Origin: Siphonodentalium dalli
Lineage: Eukaryota; Mollusca; Scaphopoda; Gadilida; Siphonodentaliidae
Assembly (NCBI GenBank): GCA_032622095.1
Contig: CP136069.1
Location: 170,800,394-170,864,393 of the forward strand
Reading direction: 5' to 3'
Length of the DNA stretch: 64,000 nt
Numbering within the stretch: the first letter of the stretch is position 1; each line of letters opens with the position of its first letter. A model generated the notes under the pieces. That model made no database searches. It saw only the letters and a program-made list of their open reading frames with translations, and was not told where the DNA came from. This document shows, in pieces, positions 47,390-58,836 of this stretch. The position numbers and the translations under genes were made by a program.

Positions 47390-47974
47390 TCAATTGTATA
47401 TCTTAAAACACAATAAAAATTCTATATTAATTTAAAATTAAATGTTTTTCTTAATTAAGAATTGTTTTCTAATTATCTTTCCTAATTGGGGAAAATATTC
47501 CTACTTAAGAAAACCTGTTTTCCTTACTTAGATTTATTTTCCTGCTTGAGAAAATCTCATTCTAGAAAACATTGGCATCACTTAAGATAAAATATCTTGA
47601 CGATATTTCTTACTATAGAAAATATTATTTCTTGTCCTAGAATAATTTTGTAGCTTTCTTAAATTTCTAGCTATTCTCCCAAGATAATCGCAGTATCTTA
47701 AACTTATCTTATTTTAAGAAAAATAAACTTATGCGAGAAAAACAATCTTTCCTACATTAAGAAAAAAAATCTATACTAAGATTGTTTTACTAGGATTTTC
47801 TTACTAAGATTACTGTGTTTTCTTAAAGAAATTTTCTCAGAAAAGAAATTTTCCCACCCTTTCATTTCTTGACCTAGAAAATATGCTGTGCTTATTTTTC
47901 TAGCTATTCTCCCAAGATAATTTCTCATTTCAAGTGTTTTTTTTCCCTGAATTGAGAAAATATTTTTGGCAGTG
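47390..47974. repeat. Right subterminal arm of the 17.8-kb element
   Basis: Dense imperfect AAGAAAAT / ATTTTCTT / CCTACTTAAGAAAA words lead to the terminal TATTTTTGGCAGTG. One segment, TTTCTAGCTATTCTCCCAAG, is repeated at about 47665 and 47898. Confidence 0.75.
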
Positions 47975-47976
47975 TA

Positions 47977-48205
47977 ATGGTGACAGTTTCCCCTCGAGTG
48001 ACATTCGTTGAATGTTATTCCTGATTAGGGATATTAAATTATCCTGACCGGCGCATCGAACTTATAAATATGTACATCAAAGTCGCCGTGACATATGCAT
48101 GTCAAGGATGTTTTTAGTAGAGAGACGCAGCTATAATTAACTGTTGGATCCGCCATTGTATGTGTGCAGGACAAGAGCCTTGGCTTTCCGAAAGGATACT
48201 TGCTC
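47977..48205 (+). repeat. 1.33-kb unit U1, right part
   Basis: It begins ATGGTGACAGTTTCCCCTCG, the exact continuation of the sequence broken at 30188. It runs to the common unit boundary TTGCTC|CAATTG. Confidence 0.92.
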
Positions 48206-49537
48206 CAATTGTGCCGTATATGTAAATGTATTACAGAAGCGGAAAACGTTGTAATTAAAGCTAGTCATGGTGTTTATAGGCAACATTTCGTATACTACAT
48301 GTATATTGATTGTATAAGTGTTATATCGATAGCTTGTTTTTGTTTTCTTTGTGTTTGTCATATACTATATGTATTGTGATACTGCACTAAATATGTCTAT
48401 GTATGTATACGAATGAAGATGTAAGCTTCCAACTGGATAAACAGTTTATCATTATATTGCACTTTGAGCAAGAGTTTTCTCACATTCACATGCAGTTACC
48501 CCAGTCGAGTATTCATACCAATTTAGCCCTTTCGTTACGAAATGGATTCTCACATTCAGGTATGAATCTATATATTTCTACATATACATGGTCTACTATT
48601 CGTCTGGAGCGGTGTTAACTGTGTGCATGGAAGCTAAGCAGACGACAGACATATGGTCAGATAATGCACGCGCCAAAGGATGGCTATATTAATTGGGGGC
48701 AAAAATTACGATAATAAGCTCCAACAGACCATAATTATCTTTTGATCTTGAAATTGTTGCAGGAAACAAGTATTTATTAAGGCAAGGGATCATTATAAAA
48801 ACCGACAGCAAACTCATCAGCTTTTAGTCATCCGAGGAATCCCAGTTCCGCGCTGCCATACAGCATTTTCTATCATGATATGCGCTGGTGAAAAAAACGA
48901 TATACTGAGGCAGAATACTGTAGTCCCAATATCGCATGCAGAGGCTAATGAAAGGAAAGTGAAAGCGAAATGTATTTTATATTAGAACCAGTCATGAATT
49001 GGAGCTTAGAAGATGAGACATCGGATTTCGCCATGCGGTAATGTTAACGAATAATGATCACTTGATAATTTTCGGAACAACATTTGACAGAAAATCTTAA
49101 AAACCTCCAGGAAGCGCTATCAGTTATGTATGATTGTCTGTTCGACACTGGTTTCTTCGTTAGAAACTAACTTGTGATATCCGCAGCCAATAAAGCACCC
49201 AGAATGACGTCCTCTGATCCCCGGAAGCTTTATTTAATGGTTTTCACCAGTGAGTTCGCGCTTAAAATGGCCACTAATGCTCTTCATTGGATCAGCGTGT
49301 TGCGTCTAATGGTGACAGTTTCCACTCGAGTGACATTCGTTGAATGTTATTCCTGATTACGGATATGAAATTATCCGGACCGGCGCGTCGAAATTATAAA
49401 TATGTACATCAAAGTCGCCGTGACATATGCATGTCAAGGATGTTTTTAGTAGAGAGACGCAGCTATAATTAACTGTTGGATCCGCCATTGTATCTGTGCG
49501 GGACAAGAGCCTTGGCTTTCCGAAAGGATACTTGCTC
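48206..49537 (+). repeat. 1.33-kb tandem unit U2
   Basis: It is 1332 bp and very similar to U3. It contains short frames (71 codons at 48403-48618; 60 codons at 49174-49356) that persist in U3 with few changes. Frames on the opposite strand are broken. The 60-codon frame begins with GTG rather than ATG. I recognise no gene, RNA or transposon ends in the unit. Confidence 0.92.
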
Positions 49538-50968
49538 CAATTGTGCCGTATATATAAGTGTATTACAGAAGCGGAAAACGTTGAAATTAAAGCTAGTCAT
49601 GGTGTTTATAGGCAACATTTCGTATACTACATGTATATTGATTGTATAAGTGTAATATCGATAGCTTGTTTTTGTTTTCTTTGTGTTTGTCATATACTAT
49701 ATGTATTGTGATACTGCACTAAATATGTCTATGTATGTATACTAATGAAGATGTAAGCTTCCAACTGGATAAACAGTTTATCATTATATTGCACTTTGAG
49801 CAAGAGTTTTCTCACGTTCACATGCAGTTACCCCAGTCGAGTATTCATACCAATTTAGCCCTTTCGTTACTAAATGGATTCTCACATTCAGGTATGAATC
49901 TATATATTTCTACATATACATGGTCTACTATTCGTCTGGAGCGGTGTTAACTGTGTACATGGAAGCTAAGCAGACGACAGACATACGGTCAGATAATGCA
50001 CGCGCCAAAGGATGGCTATATTAATTGGGGCAAAAATTACGATAATAAGCTCCAACATACCATAATTATCTTTTGATCTTGAAATTGTTGCAGGAAACAA
50101 GTATTTATTAAGGCAAGGGATCATTATAAAAATCGACAGCAAACTCATCAGCTTTTAGTCGTCCGAGGAATCCCAGTTCCGCGCTGCCATACAACATTTT
50201 CTATCATGATATGCGCTGGTGAACTAAAAACGATATACTGAGGAAGAATACTGTAGTATCAATATCGCATGCAGAGGGTAATGCAAGGAAAGTGACAGCG
50301 AGAAATGTATTTTATATTAGAACCAGTCATGAATTGGAGCTTAGAAGATGAGACATCGGATCTTGCCCTGCAGTAATGTAAACGAATAATGATCACTTGA
50401 TAATTTTTGGAACAACATTTGACAGAAAATCGTATTAACCTCCCGGAAGCGCTATCATTTTTGTAGGATTGTCTGTTCGACACTGGTTTCTTCGTTAGAA
50501 ACTAACTTGTGATATCCGCAGCCAATAAAGCACCCAGAATGACGTCCTCTGACCCCCGGAAGCTTTATTTAATGGTTTTCACCAGTGAGTTCGCGCTTAA
50601 GATGGCCACTAATGCTCTTCGTTGGATCAGCGTGTTGCGTCTAATGGTGACAGTTTCCCCTCGAGTGACATTCGTTGAATGTTATTCCTGATTAGGGATA
50701 TGAAATTATCCGGACCGGCGCGTCGAACTTATGATTTAAACATATTTTATTATCCCTCAATCAATAAACAAAATACAAATAAAGAAAATACAGTTGGTGA
50801 ATAAGGATGAGAGGCGAAACTTATAAATAATTATGTACATCAAAGTCGCCGTGACATATGCATGTCAATGATGTTTTTAGTAGAGAAACGCACTATAATT
50901 AACTGTTGAATTCCGCCATTGTATGTGTGCGGGACAAGAGCCTTGGCTTTCAGAAAGGATACTTGCTC
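49538..50968 (+). repeat. 1.33-kb tandem unit U3 with a 90-bp insertion
   Basis: It is very close to U2, but about 98 bp longer because of an insertion at about 50729-50817. Confidence 0.92.
50729..50817 (-). mobile_element. Short retroelement-like tail inserted in U3
   Basis: On the minus strand the insert ends GAGGGATAATAAAATATG, resembling a LINE 3' tail. CGAACTTAT on the left and CGAAACTTAT on the right are near-identical flanks, consistent with a target duplication of about 9 bp. It is probably a severely 5'-truncated LINE or SINE copy. Confidence 0.5.
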
Positions 50969-52306
50969 CAATTGTGTCGTATGTAAGTGTATTACAGAAG
51001 TGGAAAACGTGGTAATTAAAGCTAGTCATGGTGTTTACAGGCAACATTTCGTATACTATATCGATTGTATAAGTGTTATATTTGTAGCTAGTTTTTGTTT
51101 TCTTTGTTTGTCATATGCTATATGTATTGTGATAATGCATTAAATCTGTCTATGCATGTATACTAATGAAGATGTGAGCTTCCAACTGGATAAACAGTTT
51201 ATGGAGTTTATTATATTGTACTTTGAGCAAGATTTATCTGACATTCCCATGCACGTACACCAGTCGAGTATTCATACCAATTTAGCCCTTTCATTACTAA
51301 ATGGATTCTCCATTCAGTTATAATCGTATATTTCTGCATTTATATGGTCTAATATTCGTCTGGAGCGGTGTTAACGGTGCACAGGATAGCTAAACAGACG
51401 ACAATCATATGATCAGATACTGCACGCGCCAAAGGATTGCTATATTAATTGGGGGCAAACATTACGATAATAAGCTCCAACAGACTATAATTATCTTTTG
51501 ATGTTGAAATTGTTTAAGGAAACAAGTATTTATTAAGGCAATGGATCATTATAAAAACCGACAGCAAAATCATCATCTTTTAGTCGTCCGAGGAATCCCT
51601 ATTCCGCTCTGCCATATATACAGCATTTGCTATCATGATATGCGCTTGTTAAAAAAACGATATACTGAGGCAGAATACTCTAGTCCCAATATCGCATGCA
51701 GAGGGCAATGCAAGGAAAGTGACATCGAGAAATGTCTTTTATATTAGAACCAGTCATGAATTGGAGCTTAGAATGATGAGACATCGGATCTCCCCTGCAG
51801 TAATGTAAACGAATAATGATCACTTGATAATTTTCGGAACAACATTTGACAGAAAATCTTAAAAACCTCCAGGAAGCGCTATCATTTATGTAGGATTGTC
51901 TGTTCGACACTGGTTTCTTCGTTAGAAACTAACTTGTGATATCCGCAGCCAATAAAGCACCCAGAATGACGTCCTCTGATCCCCGGAAGCTTTATTTAAT
52001 GGTTTTCACCAGTGAGTTCGCGCTTAAGATGGCCACTAATGCTCTTCATTGGATCAGCGTGTTGCGTCTAATGGTGACAGTTTCCCCTCGAGTGACATTC
52101 GTTGAATGTTATTCCTGATTACGGATATGAAATTATCCTGACCGGCGCATCGAACTTAGAAATATGTACATCAAAGTCGCCGTGACATATGCTTGTCAAG
52201 GATGTTTTTAGTAGTGAAACGCGGCTATAATTACCTGTTGAATGACGCCATTGTATGTGTGCGGGACAAGAGCCTTGTCTTTCAGAAATGATACTTGCTC
52301 CAATTG
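50969..52306 (+). repeat. 1.33-kb tandem unit U4
   Basis: It is more diverged from U2 and U3, with several small indels, and ends at TTGCTCCAATTG, the same point at which every unit joins. Beyond it the sequence is unrelated. Confidence 0.9.
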
Positions 52307-53925
52307 AGAATCAATTGCGCATCTGTCGACCGTCAACCTATTCTGGAAGGAATAATATAAAGTTATTATACAATGTTGTTTGCAGTATGTGTTTTTCTTG
52401 TACGAGTCCAATGTGACTTTTCACCACAACCTGGACGAGTACAAGAACAAAATTCTGTACACAAAATTGTATAATGGCATTTTATTATCCATCTGTATGT
52501 TTACCCAAATTTTGTGAATAAAACTTTAGTGGTTACTTTTGGTATTCGTCAGCTCTTAATTTTCTATAACAGCCTGTATTTGATAATCAGAAAGCATGAT
52601 TTGGAACAGTTAACACGGAAATGAAAAAAAACCTTAATGCGGAAGTGAAACGTCTGCTAAATCCACCAGTGTTGCGCGCGCATCACAATTTCGCCGATTC
52701 ATTTCGCAACAGTTAATTCGTGACGTCACAGAGTCCCGATAAAAAAAAGTCATATTGCACACTTGGGAGTCCAATATGACATTCGGGAGTCCAATATGAC
52801 TTTTCCCTGGATTATCACGTGGCCGATTATTCCCAATCAGAAATAGTGTTAGTTAAGGGATGGATAATAATACCTATTATTGACTTTTTATTATTTATTA
52901 TTATTATTTTCACATGCAACAATACATGTCATTGGTATTCATAATAGCTCAGGTCCATTTGGTATATAAGACCAACTTGTCCCGTTACCTAAATTCAATT
53001 TAAAATAAGGTAAAATATATATTATTAAGTGGGAACAATTATAGGTCTAGTTTGTCATAAATTTAAAGATATTGATTTTCTAGGTGCAATGTATAAGTTT
53101 AGCGAGGCCATGTATGCTAATCTGCAACCTCTTTTCTAGGCCATAGGTCTGCTCTGTTGAATTTGTTTGACTGATTGGTTGTTTATTTATTATATTTCAA
53201 AGACGAGACATGGACAAAATGGATCGTCTTTCTATCGCTTCTAGATGTACATGGTAAAATGTGATTTATGATTCAGCACACGTTAAATTTAGTTCCACTA
53301 TTTGGAACTATAAAAAATGTTACCTATATATGTCTCATGAATTCTCATCCTTTGAATTTCGACATCACATAATACCTAAGAAAAGCTATCCAGTTTATAC
53401 CATGATTTAAGTTTAGTGACGTGACGATGGACCAACACGACGCCATTCCTCGCTATCCAACTCAAAAACATTGGGTCAATTACCGTCGTGGGCATTTGGC
53501 TAACGTGACGTTATACGTTCCGTGTATAGCTACCTCTCACCAGTCACTCAACAACTCACATATCATATGTACGTCATGGAAGTCAGTACTTAAATGGCTC
53601 TACTTTCCATACAATTCCCAGCGGCTATTAAATTGTATCACCGAGAAAAGGAAACCAATTATTGAGTAATTAGACTTAGGTTCCCAATGCGTTTGAACAG
53701 CTTCCGAGCAAAAATCGATGATTTCTGCCATAAATTCCAATCATACAATGACAAAACTAATGACACTGTGACGATATGAACCTAAATGTACATATTAGTT
53801 CCTCCAGGGCGACTTCAGCATACCAGTTAAATATTTCTGGTTATGAGTCAGTAATAAGGGCATTCGGTAAATTGGCGTCAATTCCCTCTTCGCCAATTAA
53901 CATTACCAGAGCTATACCGTAGCAC
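52307..53925. other. Unique stretch, no gene recognised
   Basis: An 82-codon plus-strand frame (53421-53669) is unsupported. GGGAGTCCAATATGAC is repeated at about 52766 and 52786. Confidence 0.5.
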
Positions 53926-54100
53926 AAGATTCAAGATTCAAGATTTTATTCGATAACGAAAGCTCCATGTCGGAACATCAAATTTGTAAATAGTAGAAGA
54001 GAAGAAAATATAACAATAAATAATAAATAATATAACTATAATAATAACGAGCACCTGTTTGTTGTATATGGGGAGTAACTCTAATAATGCCTAATGTATT
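53926..54100 (-). mobile_element. Possible LINE 3' end on the minus strand
   Basis: The minus strand ends AATAAAATCTTGAATCTTGA with three TTGAATC-like repeats, a style of tandem tail seen in CR1- and I-type LINEs. No coding similarity was found upstream (54209-54436 is an unsupported 75-codon frame). It is probably a short, 5'-truncated copy. Confidence 0.4.
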
Positions 54101-54647
54101 TCCAATGGCTATGTGCTGATTACGTTAGTACAGTATGAAATTCTAAATGAGTAGATTCCTTCAAATTAGTTAATTGCATCATTGAATAAAGTTAGTTTTA
54201 CACTAGGGTTATATTATGGTATTACCCTTACATGGAGCTAGGTACTTGAAGTTAATATCAGATTTTGAATATACTGTGCAATTTATTAAAGATGTAATCT
54301 TGATTTCAGAGCTCCAGTTACAACAACATTTAAATATATGTTTAAAATATAAATAACAAATTGCACATCCTATTCTAAAACATGTTAATTTATGACAAAA
54401 GGAGAATTTAGATGAAAATAAAATAGGTTTTGTCAAATTTGGACTGAAACCCTGACCGCATATTTAAGTATTAACCTGTATAAAAATAATTAAATCCTAG
54501 TATCCAACGGAATAGTAGTGGTGAGCCTTAAGTTGTACGATTGGTGTAAATGTAAATGAGAAGATTATATGCAGTGACTGTGAGCAGTAGTAGAGGCATT
54601 ACTAGGGTTATTCCCATGGGCATAGCACATACACATGTGTAATATGA

Positions 54648-56205
54648 TATAATGCGAACAACCACAATTTGTTTGATAAATTCCAGTCTGCATACAGAAG
54701 TAACCACTCAAGAGAGATGGCACTCATAAAGTAAAACATGGCATTGACCTTTCTATTGACCACTGGAAGTGCGTACTATTACTGATGCTAGATTTAAACG
54801 CGGCATTTGACACTTATGACCACAACATTATGTTACATCGTTTGCGACCCAATATTGGAGTTCGCGACATCGCACTCAGTTGGTTTGAGTCTTATCGCTC
54901 AAATATGAAGCAAAAGGTGGTGATAGGAGACAATTGCTCGGACGAAATATGTCTATATGTTGGAGTTCCTCAAGGGTATATCCTGGGAACCCTATTATTT
55001 CTTATCTACACCCTCCCACTTGGACGTATTTTGGATAATAATGCTGTCAGTTACCATCTTTATGCAGATGACGCTCAAATATATGTTGAATTCAATCGGA
55101 AGGAAGTCGGCGGATACGATGAAGCCAAACGGCGTTTAGAAACATGTTTCTGTGATGTCAAGAACTGGATACTTGATAATAAATTAAAGCTGAATGATGA
55201 TAAATCCGAATTTCTGGTCATAGCCTCCAAATAGCACATTAATGCGCTCTCGGGAGAAGTGAATGGTTGTGTTGATTCCAGCTTCGACATACACTTTGGT
55301 GATAGCATCATTTCTTCATCAAAGCAAATTCGAAACATAGGTGCAAATTTTGATTCCAAGATGACAATGGACACAATGGTGTCTAACATTCTAAATATAT
55401 GTTATTTCCACTTGCGATGTTTAAGAAGAATCAGATCACATCTTACAAAAGAAGCAATGAAACATGCTGTGCTTTCGCTGATTGTATCACGTATTTACAG
55501 TCTTAACTCCCTACTGACTACAATCATACATGCGAATGTGGATAAGATCGACAGTTTGATAAACAATTGTGCACGCTTAATGAATAACAAAAGTAAATAT
55601 GATCAAATAACCCAGTTTCTAATTCAAGAACACATCATGGCATTCAGATTTAGGATTCAGTTTAAATGTATTGTAATTGATGTCAGTCTCTCAACAAGGA
55701 AACACCTGGTTATAACACGGACATGTTTCAGGTGAGATCGGGAGGAATAACTCGGTTCAATACCACCGGATTCCACCTGAATACCATCCGCGGCAAACCG
55801 AACAATAAGCATGGAAAGGTATGTTTCCAGGAAGTGTACATCGCGTTATGGAACAAACTGCCAATGAACATCAGGCGCTGTCACTCTGTTGAAAGTTTTA
55901 AAAAGTTGCTGAAATCATATCTGTTTCGTCAATGTTGTCAGTTGCCGAATTGACATCATTCGCACTTATTGTTCCATTCACTAATGTCTCATAGATTCTA
56001 GATGCGTGATTTATTACTTGTTAGCTGTGTACATAGCTGTTTTATGTAGTATTTTAGTTCCCCTTGGCCTCTTTTAAACTGACATATCTTTTAGTATCCA
56101 TATTGTGTTATCTCTTTGTTTTAAACTGTATTTCTATTGTAAAGCGCATTGAAACTAATTTACTGTCTAATGCGTTTTTAAATGTATATATCATCATAAT
56201 CATAA
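54648..56205 (+). pseudogene. CR1/Jockey-like LINE reverse transcriptase, 5'-truncated
   Basis: Similarity begins at NLFDKFQSAYRSNHS (about 54660-54710), then a frameshift near 54731. It continues as DHWKCVLLLMLDLNAAFDT (motif A aspartate). Then come VPQGYILGTLLF and the catalytic YADD at 55061-55072, followed by WILDNKLKLNDDKSEFLVI. A TAG at 55232-55234 interrupts the frame. The same frame then resumes with the thumb region (LRRIRSHLTKEAMKHAVLSL, NNCARLMNN) to a frameshift near 55690. A different frame gives HGKVCFQEVYIALWNKLP and SVESFKKLLKSYLF, then a stop at 55951-55953. The 3' region has the AAAGCGCATTG ... AATGCGTTT stem and an ATCATAATCATAAT tail near 56205, typical of CR1-type LINEs. 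The endonuclease and ORF1 are missing. At least two frameshifts and one stop make it inactive. Confidence 0.88.
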
Positions 56206-57673
56206 TGGTGACCCATTTGCTAAGGAATTCAAGTCGCAACGTCTTCGTTTGATGCATATATAACACGTCATAAGTATAGTATCGTCCGTATAGGCTATAT
56301 CCAAATATATCGCTTTAAACTATACATTCTGAGCGTGTTTGCGGTGAGTTCTAGTATTTCTAGTAGTTACGGTTCCAACATTGAAACATTAAATCAAGCA
56401 AAATGAATAGCAAACTGAATAATGACATTGATTACTTTATTAAATATCATCATTTAGCCTACAATGTCAACCAAGCTCATCGAGATGTGAATCAAACGAA
56501 AAGATGCGAAAAGACCAGTATATATATACGCCAGTCGCCAGCATGGTTTTGGCCAGATTGCATATTAAAGTAATATTATTCTGAAAATGTTCAGTAATTT
56601 CTTCCAATATACGAATATTATATAAATTAAATGTCCAACTTGCCCAAATAATCTTGTGTTTGATCGCTAATTTTGTTTTTATAACGAAAAAAAACAAATA
56701 CCGAAGAATGCGGTCACATGATTTAACACGTGACAATGATGTAAATATCGGAACTCCCATTACTATCAAAACAAAGCGACATTCATATTGGATAACTATA
56801 ACCAATTTGTCACTGACATACAGTATGTTGTTTGCCAGCTTATCTATGTCTTTGTGCATATATTATGGACCTCTTTGTGTCAATTGCGCATAACAACATA
56901 GCATTATAAAAGCCTGCGCTTACGTCGATATGAACATGAGCCGTGGTTCGTTTGAACATCCAATTATATATAACACTTTTCGAAGGAGGGATGACATATA
57001 TAAATTCATGCATACGAACTTTCGATATGCAATGAACAGTAAAACATGGAAAGTGTAGTAAACCTACACCTAAAGACACATGCTGTACTTATTTCATTGA
57101 CTAAAACAGTCCAGCTAGTATCCAATCAATATCCCCATTGGAAGAATGTAGCACTGAACAAAGATTGTCGAAAAATCCAACCACATCCAATGTATCACTG
57201 TAATACAGCGGTTTGACCAAATGTAAATACGTATTATGTATTACTTTATATATTCGGGACGCATTATTGGGAACACAGTACGACAATGATTGCGACATTA
57301 GTAGTCGATATGTGTAATTCGTGTATACCAATGGCGCCTGACTATATGTATTTCATATTTATGACTATAACTTATTATTTCATGATAATTCGTTATTGCA
57401 TTTGGATCACTTCAGTGGAGTGTTTCACATTATTTTAAATAATGGTCATTGATTCAATCAGTGTGTATATACATACAATCGACGTCGCTTCTGACCCATA
57501 CACAACACGTATATCTTTACCCGCCACGCATGGAATTGTGGGCAATATTTTCAGAAAATACACCCGCGTTGCGCCGTACTATAGTCATATGCATGCAATC
57601 GATTACACGTACACGACATGACCAACACAGCTCATGGCTTTCCATTCCAGTAAATGTAACTTGTTACGTGTAG
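56206..57673. other. Unique stretch, no gene recognised
   Basis: The 130-codon minus-strand frame 56467-56859 is among the longer frames but has no known motif. It has two hydrophobic segments (LVIVIQYECRFVLIVMGV and ILRYLFFFVIKT). It is probably a chance frame in AT-rich DNA. Confidence 0.45.
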
Positions 57674-58324
57674 AGAGAAAACAAACCGCAGTATTTAGGC
57701 ATTACCATCCAAAGTTACCTGAAATGGGATGAACACGTAAAACACACCGCATCCAAAGGCAACAAAATCCTAGGTTTCCTAAAACGTAACTTAAAAATCC
57801 CAAACCGCACCATCAAAGAACGAGCATACTCAGCACTTGTAAGACCTATAATGGAATACTCAATCACCATCTGGGACCCACGCAACGAAGACCAAATCAG
57901 CCTGTTAGAATCGGTCCAAAGAAGAGCAGGCATATATATATTATTCAATTGCTACCATTACACCAGCTCGGTAACCAACATGCTCAGTGAAATACAATTG
58001 CAAAAACTCGAAGAACGCCGAACTCAAGCCAGACTAACTGTATTCTCCAAAATAATAAGCAAGGAACTTTTAACATACCCAAATAAAATCCTAATCCCTA
58101 AAACCACTACTACAAGATACAATGATGAACAGAAGCTAACATTCCACACAATATCTTCCAACATAGATGCCCACTACTATTCTTTCTTCACCAGAACCAT
58201 AGCAGAATTTAACCTATTACCAAAAGCATTAACCTTACTATCCGACCCTAAAATCTTCAAATCTAAACTGACTACAGACATCCAATCACTGATCGCGAGG
58301 CGCAAGCGACACAAACTTCTCTAA
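57674..58324 (+). pseudogene. LINE reverse transcriptase C-terminal fragment
   Basis: One uninterrupted frame from a stop at 57671 to TAA at 58322-58324 encodes the C-terminal thumb/connection region of a non-LTR retrotransposon. It reads YLGITIQSYLKWDEHV near 57692, NKILGFLKRNLKIP and LVRPIMEYSITIWDP, then SLLESVQRRAG, SSVTNMLSEIQ and LEERRTQARLTV. These blocks in this order are characteristic of Jockey-type LINE ORF2 tails. An ATG at 57851 is incidental. The palm, with YADD, is absent, so the copy is 5'-truncated. The intact 216-codon frame implies a recent insertion. It belongs to a different LINE lineage from that at 54648. Confidence 0.85.
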
Positions 58325-58580
58325 ACCACCAACGATTGTAAATATTTTAACTGATTTTATCCTATATAGCAAAACAAAACTCAGCAAAAATAAGACACAA
58401 ATCCTCAGCCCAGTGATGGCTCTCAAATTTAAATCAATGTGACTCACTAACATCCCTAACATCTTATTAACACCAAAAGAGTCATCTGTTTAGATCAACC
58501 ATTTCCTCCAGGCGGCTTATTATAGTCAGCCATTGACTGAACGCCGTAGTCTGAAGAAAAAGAGGGAGAAGAAGAAATCG
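58325..58580 (+). mobile_element. 3' untranslated tail of the 57674 LINE
   Basis: It contains CCTCCAGGCGGCTTATTATA and GACTGAACGCCGTAGTCTG, then a purine-rich GAAGAAAAAGAGGGAGAAG tail near 58550-58578. This looks like a LINE 3' UTR with a short GAA-rich tail. Confidence 0.6.
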
Positions 58581-58836
58581 TGTAGAGACTTGATTAACTC
58601 CAGAGAAAAATGAGACCTTTCAAAAGAGACAACCAAGAGATTGGTTCAGAGAGACAGCTCGCGACAGAGCGACAGCGCGCGACAGAGCGCCTGGAGCGAC
58701 AACATAATCAGAACTGATTACTTGGATACCATATGTGACCCGCCATATCAGATCCAGTCGGAAGTCGGGATTTTTTACCCTGTGCCAATGCATTCTCTTA
58801 TATATGCGAGTCGACCATAGGTCGCCTCGCATATAT

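Larger units (their letters stand above)
30189..47974. mobile_element. 17.8-kb TIR element inserted in unit U1, TA duplication
   Basis: The left end, CACTGCCAAAAATA, and the right end, TATTTTTGGCAGTG, are perfect 14-bp inverted repeats. TA occurs immediately outside both (30187-30188 and 47975-47976). Joining the flanks across the insertion regenerates the uninterrupted array sequence TTGCGTCTAATGGTGACAG, seen in U2-U4. Ends beginning CACT with a TA duplication fit Tc1/mariner-type elements, but the size is about ten times the usual. No transposase was seen. Subterminal arms are rich in AAGAAAAT / ATTTTCTT words (30189-30490 and 47390-47974). The interior is a collection of satellites and nested elements. 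It may be a giant non-autonomous element or a small MITE swollen by later insertions. Confidence 0.82.

Noticed and set aside
30189-47974. Polinton/Maverick or other large coding transposon
   Set aside because: No polymerase B, integrase, ATPase, protease or capsid-like frame is present. The duplication is TA rather than 6 bp, and the ends do not start with AG.
49174-49356. Conserved 60-codon frame repeated in U2-U4 as a gene
   Set aside because: It begins with a GTG, has no known motif, and is conserved no better than the surrounding unit. U1 is interrupted inside it.
48206-52306. Ribosomal, 5S or histone gene cluster
   Set aside because: The 1.33-kb units contain no conserved rRNA or histone sequence that I recognise, and their frames are broken between units.
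56467-56859. 130-codon minus-strand frame as a membrane protein
   Set aside because: No family was recognised. Hydrophobic residues are expected from T-rich codons, and the length is within chance for this window.
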